64,000 nucleotides of DNA from Loripinus fragilis (GCA_964019695.1 OZ026521.1:36640939-36704938); one strand, 5' to 3'; positions 14,001-29,000 are shown, counted from the first letter of the stretch. Program-made: numbers and translations. The notes: a model not told the origin generated them from the sequence alone.

Positions 14001-17000
14001 TAAAACTTTTTTCATGCTCAACTCAACTGAGCACAAAATTTCAACTGCTTATAAAAACTAAAATACCGACAAAAAAAGAAGTTTCTTGCTTTAAGTCTCT
14101 CAGATGTTGCATTTTTTATCATGCTAAAAATGTTAAAATGCCAACAATTGTTGGCATTTTAACACTTATGAGCAGGATAAATTTCGTGCTCAGCTGAGTT
14201 GAGCATGGAAAAAGTGTTATAACCTTGGGCCAGACCCCTAAAGGAATATCAGACCAAGCTTTTCATTGCCTGAACTAAGTAAAAGACTTGTTTTTCAGCC
14301 TTAAAAGTCCTTTAAACAGAATCTAATTAAAAAAGTCAATAAGCAATGCTTATTAGATACCCCTCGCACAGTAAGATTCAGTGAAAAAACTTAGCATGTT
14401 ATAGTTCAAACCAGCAGGCCTTAGTATTGAAAAGAAGATTTCAGTAGAATCTGTGCGAGCAAAACTTACAAACTCCTCCATGCATATGTTCAATGTGTCT
14501 ACATTGTATCGGCAAAATATCAAATTGCTCCATTAAAAGCTGTGGTAGGAGTTGATCGGCCCATAAAGGCACTATCCATGCATATACAAAAGCCATATAA
14601 GGGAATATAAAGTTCTCATAGCTGTCATTTTGTCAAAAATTATTTTTTTCTGAACCAAACTCCTTCATGCATATGTTCAATGTGTCTACATTGTAAGGGC
14701 AAAGTATCAAATTGCTCCATCAAAAGCTGTGGTAGAAGTTGATCTGCCCATAAAGGCACTATCCATGCATATACAAAAGCAATATAAGGGAATAATTGTC
14801 TAAGTTCTCATATCTGTAATTTTGTCATTTTTTTTTTTCAACCAGACTCCTTCATGCATATGTTCAATGTGTCTACATTGTATAGGAAAAGTATCAAATT
14901 GCTCCATTAAAAGCTGTGGTAGGAGTTGATCGGCCCATGAAGGCACCATCTATGCATATACAAAAGCCCTATTAGGGAAAAATTGTCTAAGTTCTCACAG
15001 CTGTCATTGTGTCAAAAATTATTTTTTTCTAAACCAAACTCCTTCATGCATATGTTCAATGTGTCTACATTGTATAGGCAAAGTATCAAATTGCTCCATC
15101 AAAAGCTGTGGTAGGAGTTGATCGGCCTATGAAGGCACCATCTATGCATATACAAAATCCCTATTAGGGAAAAATTGTCTAAGTTCTCACAGCTGTCATT
15201 ATGTCAAAAATTATTTTTTCTGAACCAAACTCTTTCATGCATATGTTCAATGTGCCTACATTGTATAGGCAAAGTATCAAATTGTTCCATCAAAAGCTGT
15301 GGTAGGAATTGATCGGCCTGTGTATGGCCTATAATAGCATAAGCATAAAACCCTATATTAAAAGCCATTAGAACTACAAAGGGAAATAACTCTAATAGAA
15401 TTGGCCTCTAGCCCTTACTTTTTCGTCTAAAGTATTTGTCTTGCATATAGGAACATGTTTGCAAGGTTTGATGAAATTCCAGCAATGACTCTTCAAGATA
15501 TTAAAAAAACAAAACGTTACTGACGGACGCACGCACGGATGGACAGACAACGTGAAAACAGTATACCCACCACAAACAAAGTTTGGGGGGGGGGGGGGTA
15601 TAAAAAATTAAAAAAGTTTGAAATTAATGATTTGTTTGATTTGATTCTTTACATCCCAGTCAACAAGTTAGCAGTTTTGTCGGGAGGGGTCTTCCTAAGT
15701 TGAACCAATACTAAGCAAGGATGTCTTGCTCAAGGACACAACGCAGTGATGCCGGTGAGGCTCAAACCCGCAACCCCTGGATCTCGAGTCAACCACTCTA
15801 CCACTCTACCACTGAGTAACTGTGCTCCCTGTGTTCAAATTCTAAAAATTCAAGTTTTCATTGAGACAGTTCTTTTGTGCATCCATTACGTATGTTTAAA
15901 CTACAAAAAGTCACAATTTTACTATTAAAAATTGCCTAACTGAACATATGTACTCACCACTGTGTCATTGGCTCTCTTGCAGGTACACTCACAGCTGACT
16001 AGGTATGCCATATAGACTTTCAATCTCTTGTCCTCTCGTAAAATATCAATGAATTTCTTCAACTGTTCCTGGGACTTGGGGTAGTCTGGCAGAGTTCCTG
16101 GTGATAAAATACAGTAAAACCTGTCTTAAGAGGTCTCTCAAAAATAGACAAAAAATGACTTTTAAGACAAATGGTAACTTAATGAAGGTCAAAAGTATTG
16201 CAGAATGCTCTCTTGTAGCATTCTGCAATACTTTTGACCTGCATTAAGCGATGATCGGTCTTGAAAACCAATTTTTGGCCTTCCTTTTGAGTGGCCGCTT
16301 AGGACAGGTTTTACCGTACATAAGAAGTGGTAGCAATAATGAAAGTGTTTGTCTCTTTGACTTCTGAAAATTGACACTTTGAAGTCAGTAGATCTCGAAT
16401 ACATAAGGGAATGCTGCTGTCATAAAATGGGAGCAGAAACAAAATTCACAAAGGGGGATAATCCAGACTTAAAAAAAAATCTGTGTCAATTATTTTTAAT
16501 GAGGAATCCATATATGAAATTTCAAAACTGTATCTTAAGGAGATGTCTTAATAAATCTTAATAAATTTTGTAACGGACACACAGACAAGGCGAAAGCAAT
16601 ATGCCCCTTCAACTTTTCCAAAGATGGGGGCATAACAACCCTTCTTGAATCAGCTGGAGGAGAATGGCCGAAGAAATTATTTCCTGATCAATCTCTGCGA
16701 AAGTATGGGACCGGGACCAGATCAAACTCACGACCCCTGAATCTGCAGTCAGACACATTACCAACTGTGTGATGTGGCCCGGTCTGATTATGATAATTTA
16801 CTTACTTGAGATCTGGGTGATTTTAGCATGGTATGGAAACATCTTCGGATTTTTCTCAAATCCATCTAGAATCTGCTTTATCAAATTTCTCACACTGAAA
16901 ATTAAAAATAAAGTAAAAATTCAGACACACAATACCGCATAGGTTTTGATAAGCATATATGTGCTTTCAGAGAAAATTTGCTATCGTTCACAGGTTTAGA

Positions 17001-20000
17001 TAAACAAAATTTCAGCATACAATTGTGAATATCTTCTTACCCATCATTTTTAACATATGTTTTGGGTGCTCAAAAGAACCGTCTCATCGAGACAGTTGTT
17101 TTGAGTACTCACAACATACGTTTTGGTTGAGAAATAAGGAAATTAATTTTTTGTTACACTCTTAACTAACTGCTATCATTTTTTCAGCCATCTATCTAAA
17201 CATCGTAACATGTTTTGGGTGTTTTGAGCACCTCTGGTAATATATATGTTTCTGTTGTGAAATATTAAAAATAATTTATAATTTCCCACTTTTTCTGAAG
17301 GCCTGTACAAATTCTAGTTCATAAAGTTCATACGCCATGAAGGACCTCGAACAGTTTCCTATTCAATCTGCCCAAATTTTGACTGCCTCTGGCTAGGATA
17401 ATGCATAACTGTAAAACTACAATTGTATGCAAAAGGATTAGTTTGGTCACGGGGGGAGAAAGGACTTCAGTAAAAAAAATTCTATTTTCTATATGTTGAA
17501 TAGCAAAAACTGATTTTTCAACCCATATTTTTCAGTTGGTACTTGTCCAATGAGAAAACGGCTTTTGTGGATAAGTCGAGGGTTGAACCTACTATCTTTT
17601 TCATAGAAAAAATATCATTTTCTTTGAAACTTTTCTCTGGTCATTTTTTTGGGCAATCATTCATGAAGACTGTCCGAGAATATTGATATAAATGATATGT
17701 GTGGATATAATAGATGTGCTACATAGGTTTAGATAAGCAATATTTTTGAGCGTAAAATTTTAAATATTTTCTGATCCATTAGTTTGAACATATATCTTGG
17801 GTGCTCAGAAGAACCGTCTCATTGAGACGGTTCTTTTGAGTACCTACAACATATGTTTTGGTTGAGAAATAAGAAATTATTTTTTGGTACGCACTCTTAA
17901 CCCCAGGCTGTTCATTGATGTTAGATCACAAACTATATTTCTGATAAAAAAAATTTTCAGTACATTTTTTCTCTGAATATCAGAGCTTCGAATAAGCAAA
18001 TGAACCATAGCAGACCAAACTGCAGACAACTTTGCTTGACTGTTTCTGTGAAAAGGTAAATGCTGATGAAATGTGAGTGTAAAAAAGTAAAAATGATTTT
18101 ACATTGTTAAATGACTCCTCGAATAATCTTGACAAACCTCTTAGTATACTTTTACATTTACAAGTCTGTCAAGAAATTATGTCAAATAAAAATTGTTTAA
18201 GTGGAACCAAGGAATAAAAAATTAATTCAAACCCCTAAAGCAACACCAAAAATTGCAGCAGACAAAAGTTCCAATTTTTCCCTGCCCTAAGTAGCCAAAT
18301 AGGTATCGACGTTTCATGCGATTCACATGAAAAGTCAAGCCTTATTTCCTCTTAAAAACAGATGTCATTAATTTGCATTCTGCTGTACTTGAGATGTGCG
18401 CCTTAACTCTTTGCCCCCTGGAAAATTGTCCACGCTTCCTTGTCGGCTGATGATTTTTTTCAAAATTAACTTTTTAGGAAAAATTCTTCCAGGAATACCA
18501 TCAGTGTCAAATAGTTTGGATCCAGATCAGGCCCGACATTATGTCGGGCCTGATCTGGGCCCAAACTGTTTGCAAAAGTTATCAGCAGACGACACTAGGA
18601 GATAAAGAGTTAACTGCTTACTTGTGTCTGTATTTCATCATTTCACCAAAGGCCCTGAAAAGAAAAACAAAATACACTCAATAGACTGAACAACTATCTT
18701 CAGATAACACCCTCAAGATGTAAAGCAATGCTTATTAAACCCTATTGCATTCCAAATGGCATTCCAAACGGCCAAGTAGTAACCCTTTTGCATTCCAATG
18801 GCCAAACAGTAATGCTATTGCATTCCAATGGCCAAATAGTTACCATATTGCATTCCAAATGGCCAAACAGTAATCCTATTGTATTCTCAATGGCCAAATT
18901 GAAACCCTAGTGCATTCCAATGGCCAAACAGTAACCCTATTGCATTCTCAATTACCAAGTTGTAACCCTACAGCATTCCAAATATCCAACAAACAGTAAC
19001 CCTATTGCATTTATGATCTAAATGGGGTCATCTTTATACACAATAAATGTTTGCTGCGCATCCATAAAACCCCCTTGAAATCACTGTGAGGCAACTTTTT
19101 CTTCATGTCATATTTTTTATTTTATCTATGTGTTCACTGTGTCCTGTTCTGTCCCTTGCATTACTTTCAGACTGCTTCACTTTGAAAGTGGGTAAATTGG
19201 TGATGACACTACTCAGTTGCAAATCCTGGAGACAGTGTTTCAACGTTCTAGCTACACAGATTGTATTGTTTGATTTGATTGTAGGATAAATGTGTCTTGC
19301 TCAAGGACACAACGCAGTGACGCCGGTGAGGCTCAAACCCATGGCCCGTCGGTCTCGAGTCAAGCACTCTACCACTGGGCTCCCACAGATTGTATTGTAG
19401 ATACAAGTGAACTGGCTCAATAAGTAGCAGCAAAATGAACTTACTTGACAGCATTCTCGTCGAGGGTGGCATACATCTGATACAGTCTCTTCATCCTCTC
19501 TGGAGCTGCTATTGTGTATGGTACCAAGCACATATTGAATAACCTTTCTACAAGTAACCTATGAGCAGAAATATACAAGATTTAGGTACTTAGGCCAAAT
19601 AAAAAAATATCTGTGTTTAGGGTAACCCAATCCTACCTAAATTTACTTATTGCATATGTGTGAAGTCTTCCTTTCATATTATATATTCTAGTGATTCCTA
19701 AATGCGTACTTGGGCAAACAGTGATGACCCTGGTGAAATGCCGCATAATGCGGCATTTCATCTGGGTCTACACTATTTGCCAAGACAAAAACAATCTTCA
19801 TAGAAAGAAATACAATTTTTATGTGGATGTTATAAGGTATGACCCATCAAAATAGATAAAATGGACCATCCCAGGTTTATTGTATCAAACAAGGAGTAAG
19901 AATCCATTAGTGCTAAAAGGGTTAAACATGCTTGCATGTAGCTATCTAGAGGGGCTAGAGATCTACATTTTTGTCTGAGCATTTATCTACATCTCTGCTT

Positions 20001-23000
20001 TGTAAATATGAGCAGTGAAGGCTCTGACGAGACTGCAGAGGCACTGATAACAAGTAACTAGTGCATTAAAAGGCCTATGAAACAGGGTGAAAAACTCCCA
20101 AGAGGCAATATGAAAATGGCTTCATTTTTTGTGGGACAGCTGAAGCAGGTTTGCCATTGTGGTATAAGCCCTTTGATTCTGCTTTTAAGAAACTCCTAAT
20201 AACACAGATTGATTTTGACATGTAAGCACAAGGTCTGATATATCAACTGCTTTTGAAATGCTTTTGCTTACAGCATTGTGCAGGAACCATTTGAATCATC
20301 ACTAAATTTTTGGTCAGATGGGCCCAAGCAAACTGTGTAAACTCCAATCTTGATTTAGAAAACATTGTTGACCCCAATCTGCCTGCTCCTGAAAGCAGTC
20401 TGATTTGCGTTTACAGTGTTTGCCGTTTTGTTACATACCTCATCACATTTAACACACCTCATCAGATAGCCAAATGGACTTGTCCTAGAACAGTATAATT
20501 ATGGTAAAAAATTAAAGTTTTGTTTGTTTGATTTGATTCTTAAAGTCCCAGTCAACATGTTTTCAGCTATGTCAGGACAGGTCTTCCAGGGGTGAACCAG
20601 TACTAAGCAAGGATTAATGTGTCTTAATCAAGGAAACAATGCAGTGATGCTGGTGAGGCTTGAACTTGCCACCCCTCGGTGCTGAGTCAAGCACTCTACC
20701 ACTGAGCCACTGCGCTAATTAAAATTTGGTATATTTAGCCCTTATTCTGCTTATATATTTTGTAAAAAAATGTCTGCTTTTTTTTTACGTCTGTTGCATA
20801 TAATCAAATGCTCTCAAGACTAAAATTATCATGGAAGCAAACACCATGACCCCCAAAGAGCAGTCTGATATATGTCCACATTGTTTGCAACATAGGCCAG
20901 TAAAATATGACTACTTACTTGTCCTCAGCATTTGTGTTGTAGTAGGCATGGAACACTTTATCTTTTACAAAATTGATCTTATCTAGCTGTGCCTGGGTGG
21001 ACTCCTCATTCAGGGTGATAGTCTTGTACAGCTGGGCTAGACCAAGTAAAGCATCTCGCCGAATTTTAAACTGAAACGATCAATTGTAAAATTTCTCACA
21101 TTCTTCCTGAAATAGTCATCAGCGAATTTCCTTGGCTTGATTTGGGGCCAAATACCAGTCCCATCCCAATTAACAAATGAGCAAAAACCTCCGAAAATGC
21201 TGTATATTATTCCCAATTTTTTCGTTCTACATATTGGTGATAATCTCTTGTAAATCCAAACAAAATTAGCAAAGATACAGATGCATGAAAATTTGCTTAA
21301 AAATGTGAATTAAAACCATTTTTATGCAAATTTTCTTGAGTTTTTATGATGGGTTTTTAAAAGCAACAAATATTTGTTTGTTTGTTTTTGTTGCTTTACG
21401 TCCCATGTCAACAGCTATGGTCATTGCGGGACGGTCAGTTCACTTAACCACACTTTTTCCTGGGCAGGCTTGAGCAAGGGGTTAACCTAAAATATGTTAC
21501 AGCTGCTTTACACTACTTATTTCTCAAATGTTTTTACTATATCTAAAATGGCGGTCCAGTCCTTTTAGAATGTATCAAATTTCCCCAAATTTGATAGTCC
21601 AAACCTTTTTTTTCTTCAAAATTCAACAGGCCCCTGGCCCTGACTTCAGAAAGGTACGAAAATCCCTGAGCTGAGTCTGACCTTTAAAGTTAATTGTACT
21701 CATAAAACAAGCAGAATTTCTTTAAAGTTATGTTTTTCTCTTGAAGGCATAAACTGTTCACGCAAAAAACCCTCCATCACAACTTGTACAATTATTTCAT
21801 CACAGGTATGAAAACAATTTAAGACAGTCAGATACACCCAACCGATAGCTGTTTATGCAAGTTATCATAATGAATTCATCCATGCATATCAGACCTCCAG
21901 ATAAAATGAGGTATTTACAAATAAGTTTTCTTAACTATCAACCAAAAATATGCTGTTGGTACTCAAAAGTTCATGAATAAGAAAAAAAATATCACTTTTA
22001 CCCTTTTTTTTTTTTGCTTACCTGAACCATCATAGATGTTAAAAAAATCAGGAAACTCACCATTTAGACATGAATGCTAAGCTACCTGGGTACATGGGTA
22101 AAAGTTCAAAATTTCCCAAATCCTGAACTTTTGAAATTCAAATCTTATAACTTGTTGTATGCCTACAAATCATTAATAATTTCAAGTAAAATGCTCAATT
22201 GTCCTATGATGAACTAAAAATAGATTAGAGATGCTATTATAATCTTCCTAATTCAGTATTTTGAGGCTGACTTTCTATGAAAAGTCAGCCTCAAAATCCT
22301 GAATTCAGGATTAATCCTGAAAACTTTCACCCATGAAGCTACCTAGTGGCGCTAGTGCCTAATATTTAGTCTCCGTCTTTATCTATTTCCATAATTTATG
22401 TATACAAACAACCAAGGTTCTGGCGTGACTGCACTGAAGCGCAGGCATGTCTGAACCTTTGCTGGTTTCCTATGTGATAAAGTACCAAAATCTGGTGCTG
22501 GCCCAATGATCAATTTGATAACATAGAGTTTGGATGTCAATAAAATATCTAAGGGGTCCCCTGTTTAAATTTCAAAATTGTTTTTCTGCATCTGGAGATT
22601 CAATCTTTGTCTTAACCCTTTCCTTCATTAATATTCATGCTTAGTTCCACCCATTAATAATATAAACTTTCCTGTTGGTACAAAGAAATTACTTGTCAGG
22701 TCAGGTCCAGTATATAATATTTCCACCAGAAAACAGAGTAGACCCTGATCAGACAGCTCTTACAAGAGCTGCCTGATCTGGGTCTGCTCTGTTTGCATAT
22801 GTTAAAAGGTGTCTCTATGAGGTAAAGGGTTAAGCAAACTGCAGACCCTGATGAAATACCACATACAATTTAACCTTTAAAGTGCCAAGAAAAAAAAGCA
22901 TCTGAAAATGTCGTCTGCTGAAGTCGTCTGCTGCAAATAATTGCCTTACATTACTGATGAATTAAGTATAGAAGCAAACAGTGTGGACCCAGAACAGACT

Positions 23001-26000
23001 CCTATAGGAGCAGTCTGATCTGGATCCACACTGTTTGCCATAGAGGCTTCTTAAACATTTCAGCAGACGAGTGAAACATACAACTTTTGTTGCGATTGGT
23101 ACATTAAGGGTTAAGGTTTTCTCAGCTGAGCAAACCCCTATGTTATATGCAATAAATATCATAATCCCATGTGCTGGCCCTATTCAAGTAAGGGTCTAAT
23201 AAATAAATACCTTTTTATCTCTTGTTCTTTCTTTGATTATATCTAGAAGATCATCAGTCATACTGTCAAAGTTCTTCTTAGCTATACCTAACAGTGTGTT
23301 TACAACTTCTACTCTGACCGTCTCCTCAGCATCATGCTGTCTTGACTTGATTTGTTCTGTAATGTAAGGCACAATATATAGGGCCACAATAAAATCAGTC
23401 ATACTGTCAAAGTTCTTCTTGGCTATACCTTACAGTGTGTTTACAACTTCTACTCTAACTGTCTCCTCAGCATCATGCTGTCTTGACTTGATTTGTTCTG
23501 TAATGCAAGGCACAATATATAGGGCCACAATAAAATCAGTCATACTGTCAAAGTTCTTCTTGGCTATACCTAACAGTGTGTTTACAACTTCTACTCTGAC
23601 TGTCTCCTCAGCATCATGCTGTCTTGACTTGATTTGTTCTGTAATGCAAGGCACAATATATAAGGCCACAATAAAATCAGTCATACTGTCAATGTTCTTC
23701 TTAGCTATTCCTAACAGTGTGTTTACAACTTCTACTCTGACAGTCTCCTCAGCATCATGCTGTCTTGACTTGACTTGTTCTGTAATGCAAGACACAATAT
23801 ATAGGGCCACAATAAAATCAGTCATACTGTCAACGTTCTTCTCAGCTATACCTAACATTCTTCTTAGCTATACCTAACAGAGTGTTTACAACTTCTACTC
23901 TGACAGTCTCCTCAGCATCATGCTGTCTTGACTTGACTTGTTCTGTAATGCAAGACACAATATATAGGGCCACAATAAAATCAGTCATACTGTCAAAGTT
24001 CTTCTTAGCTATACCTAACAGTGTGTTTACAACTTCTACTCTGACAGTCTCCTCAGCATCATGCTGTCTTGACTTGATTTGTTCTGCAATGTAAGACACA
24101 ATATATAGGGCCACAATAAAATCAGTCATACTGTCAAAGTTCTTCTTAGCTATACCTAACAGTGTGTTTACAACTTCTACTCTGACTGTCTCCTCAGCAT
24201 CATGCTGTCTTGACTTATAATATATAGGACCACAATAAAATCAGTCATACTGTCAAAGTTCTTCTTAGCTATACCTAACAGTGTGTTTACAACTTCTACT
24301 CTGACCGTCTCCTCAGCATCATGCTGTCTTGACTTGATTTGTTCTGTAATACAAGGCATTATAGGGCCACAATAAAATCAGTCATACTGTCAAAGTTCTT
24401 CTTAGCTATTCCTAACAGTGTGTTTACAACTTCTACTCTGACAGTCTCCTCAGCATCATGCTGTCTTGACTTGACTTGTTCTGTAATGCAAGACACAATA
24501 TATAGGGCCACAATAAAATCAGTCATACTGTCAACGTTCTTCTTAGCTATACCTAACAGTGTGTTTACAACTTCTACTCTGACTGTCTCCTCAGCATCAT
24601 GCTGTCTTGACTTATAATATATAGGACCACAATAAAATCAGTCATACTGTCAAAGTTCTTCTTAGCTATACCTAACAGTGTGTTTACAACTTCTACTCTA
24701 ACTGTCTCCTCAGCATCATGCTGTCTTGACTTGATTTGTTCTGTAATGTAAGGCACAATATATAGGACCACAATAAAATCAGTCATACTGTCAAAGTTCT
24801 TCTTAGCTATACCTAACAGTGTGTTTACAACTTCTACTCTGACCGTCTCCTCAGCATCATGCTGTCTTGACTTGATTTGTTCTGCAATGTAAGACACAAT
24901 ATATAGGACCACAATAAAATCAGTCATACTGTCAAAGTTCTTCTTAGCTATGCCTAACAGTGTGTTTACAACTTCTACTCTGACCGTCTCCTCAGCATCA
25001 TGCTGTCTTGACTTGATTTGTTCTGTAATACAAGGCATTATATATAGGGCCACAATAAAATCAGTCATACTGTCAAAGTTCTTCTTAGCAATTCCTAACA
25101 GTGTGTTTACAACTTCTACTCTGACTGTCTCCTCAGCATCATGCTGTCTTGACTTGATTTGTTCTGTAATGTAAGGCACAATATATAGGACCACAATAAA
25201 ATCAGTCATACTGTCAAAGTTCTTCTTAGCTATACCTAACAGTGTGTTTACAACTTCTACTCTGACCGTCTCCTCAGCATCATGCTGTCTTGACTTGATT
25301 TGTTCTGCAATGTAAGACACAATATATAGGACCACAATAAAATCAGTCATACTGTCAAAGTTCTTCTTAGCTATGCCTAACAGTGTGTTTACAACTTCTA
25401 CTCTGACCGTCTCCTCAACATCATGCTGTCTTGACTTGATTTGTTCTGTAATACAAGGCATTATATATAGGGCCACAATAAAATCAGTCATACAGTCAAA
25501 GTTCTTCTTAGCTATACCTAACAGTGTGTTAACAACTTCTACTCTGACCGTCTCCTCAGCATCATGCTGTCTTGACTTGATTTGTTCTGTAATACAAGGC
25601 ATTATATATAGGGCCACAATAAAATCAGTCATACTGTCAAAGTTCTTCTTAGCAATTCCTAACAGTGTGTTTACAACTTCTACTCTGACTGTCTCCTCAG
25701 CATCATGCTGTCTTGACTTGATTTGTTCTGTAATGTAAGGCACAATATATAGGACCACAATAAAATCAGTCATACTGTCAAAGTTCTTCTTAGCTATACC
25801 TAACAGTGTGTTTACAACTTCTACTCTAACTGTCTCCTCAGCATCATGCTGTCTTGACTTGATTTGTTCTGTAATACAAGGCATTATAGGGCCACAATAA
25901 AATCAGTCATACTGTCAAAGTTCTTCTTAGCTATACCTAACAGTGTGTTTACAACTTCCACACTGACCGTCTCCTCAGCATCATACTGTCTTGACTTGAT

Positions 26001-29000
26001 TTGTTCTGTAATACAAGGCATTATAGGGCCACAATAAAATCAGTCATACAGTCAAAGTTCTTCTAAGCTATACCTAACAGTGTGTTTACAACTTCTACTC
26101 TAACTGTCTCCTCAGCATCATGCTGTCTTGACTTGATTTGTTCTGTAATACAAGGCACAATATATAGGACCACAATAAAATCAGTCATACTGTCAAAGTT
26201 CTTCTCAACTATTCCTAACAGTGTGTTTACAACTTCCACTCTGACTGTCTCCTCAGCATCATGCTGTCTTGACTTGATTTGTTCTGTAATGCAAGGCACA
26301 ATATATAGGACCACAATAAAATCAGTCATACTGTCAAAGTTCTTAGCTATACCTAACAGTGTGTTTACAACTTCTACTCTGACCGTCTCCTCAGCATCAT
26401 GCTGTCTTGACTTGATTTGTTCTGCAATGCAAGGCATTATAGGGACACATAAAATTATTATTTTCTAATCCTTCAGTTTAAGCCATATAAGTGGAATGAA
26501 ATTTCCCCCTCTTATTAATTGGACTGGTCCATTTGTAGGCATTTTCATTTTTTCCCAAATCTTAATAGAACATTCTGTAAGCAAGCAGTGGATACCCTAA
26601 TCTGGAACTGCACTCTTTGTATATGTCCCACAAAAAGGAAGCTAGGCTTATGTGGGTTAAAGATATGCTTTGGGTGCTCATAAGGACAATCTCATTGAGA
26701 TCTAATTGAATCCTAGAAGAATTCAGCAGAAAGCTGTGTAACACATGCCAGAGTTAAGCCAGATTTATGTAATAGTCACTGGAGAATGAAAGGTACATCA
26801 AGGTCACAGTGCATGCTCGAAAAGTATGCCAAGTACAAAATATATGGATGTTTTGGCACTCAGCTATCATTGCTGCAGAAAATGCACTATTCAACAGATT
26901 TATGTCAGTCATTGGAGCGTGAAAAGTAGGTCAAGGTCACCAGGTCACGGAGCATGCTTGAGGAGTATGCCAAAGACAATAACCATGCAAGGTTTGACAC
27001 TCACAGCTATCACTGCAGCAGGGAAACTCACTTTAATATAAATTGTTGAAGGGGAATATTGATGACGGATGAACAGAGGGATGGATGAAAATTTTAACTC
27101 CTATGTCACACCCTGCTACAAGCAGATGTGACAAAAGGCTGAAACGCTCGTTAATTCTTTGCCTACTGGATATTTGTCACCCACAACTTTTTCATCTTTT
27201 TTTTTTCAAAAATTCTTTCAAGAATAACATCAAAGTTCGGATCCAGATCAGGATCAACGAAACTTGGATCCAGATCAGGCCCGACGTTTTGTCGGGCCTG
27301 ATCTTGGTCCAAACTGTTTGCAAAGGTTATCAGCAGGTGACACTGGTAGGAGTAAAACTCGGAAATGAATACCATTAGACTGTCAAGTAGTTTGGATCCA
27401 GATCAGGCCCAACTTTTTTGCCAGCCTGATCTGGGTCCAAACTGCTTGCAAAAACTACCAGCAGACGACACTGGTAGAAGTAAAACTGGTAAATGGATAC
27501 TTACCGACCACATCTTTAACTAGTTCAGGGTGGTGTAGTACAAAGTTCTGTACTGATGATACACATAGGGTTCTCACAGTAATGCTGATATCATTAAACC
27601 TGTACAAATAGAAAGAATTATGAATTTTATGAAATATAGGAAAGGAATCTCCATGAAAGCATGTGGCCGGACCAATTTCAGATCCTTAAAAAAATTGTTT
27701 ACTGTCAACATACTGATTATTTTCCAGGTGGCTAGGTAGGTAGGTATTTTTTTATTTTTTTTTTCGAACTGATTTGTTCAGAAAATAAAGAAAAACTGTC
27801 TAAAATTAGAATAAAAATAATATTTTCCAAAACGGCCGTAAGTTATTTTGGGTAGGTGGCATTTTGAGTGTCAGAGCTGGCCGGTGACAGCAAACAAAAT
27901 ATTTTTTAAGAATGGCCTAGTAATCAGATGAAAAAATCATACTCAATAACAACTTTGTAGGTCATTTGCCTGCACGGAATGGTGTGTTCTGCATTTTAGC
28001 CTACCAGTTTGAAATATCTCTCAGGGTTTTACATCAAGTTGAATGTTTGGGGGTCCTTGGGACTCAACTTTGAATATGATGGGGGTCCCATCATTGAAAT
28101 TGGGGGTCCCATCTTTTTATATAAGCTTAGAATTTTGGAAGGTAGTATATCCTTCCTTGAAGGCTCAGTGTAACTGTGTTGTCCCCAGGTCAGTAATTTT
28201 GAGGGCCATGTTTGGCCCCCTTCCGATTTTTTGGGGGGCCATTTGAAATTTATGAGGGCCACATATTACCATCAGTGAAACACAATCCTTTTTTACAAAA
28301 GCTGGACTTGTCCCTATAATATGCAGGACCAAGCTAGCCCTTAAATTTAGGGAGAAGTGACTTCTCTCTCCAGTACAAATAGGGAGAAGTTTCAGAAAAT
28401 AGGGAGAAGTGATAGATTGCTGCATCCAGAAGACAGAAAAAACAGTCTCTGGCCAGACTGTTCTCTAATTGAGATAAAAACACACACAAAAAACAGTCAC
28501 TGATCAGACTGCTACTTGCTTTCCATTCTGAGAATTTGGTTGGTAAATTTGAAATACACATGATCTTGCTGTCATTGTATTCTATCTATCTGTCTACAAG
28601 TCTCCACTTATCTGAAGTCTCTGGTATCATTGATCTCTTTGCCGACTTGGGCCTTTCCAAGTGAAAATGTTACGTAATTTGGCATATACAAAAGAATAAA
28701 ACTGTCAAGATAATTGCCCTTCACGCTTGAGCGGTCGGCTGAGTTGTCAGTGATTATTATTCACACTATGAAAAAATCAATACACAAAGTCAGTGATGGA
28801 CAACGTTTTCCATGCTTTTTAGCAGAGCGGACCTGAGAGAAAGCATGGTATTATAGGACTTTTTTCACGGCCGATGTTTGCATGGATGTTTTAACTGCTT
28901 GTTTACCTACGAGGTCAGTGCAGCAGTCTAAAACAAGAGCACCTGTCCTATTTATTTATAGATAGCCTGTACATATGGGAAAACCGAATCGTTACAAAAT

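Noticed and set aside
19248..19531. Two overlapping 74-76-codon minus-strand frames
   Set aside because: They cover PDS5 exon 12 in the wrong frame and a SINE head; the true exon frame is 19445-19558.
23419..25738. Long plus-strand open frames with [18 protein letters not shown] repeats
   Set aside because: They are the opposite strand of the 141-bp PDS5 exon array and stay open only because the period is a multiple of three.
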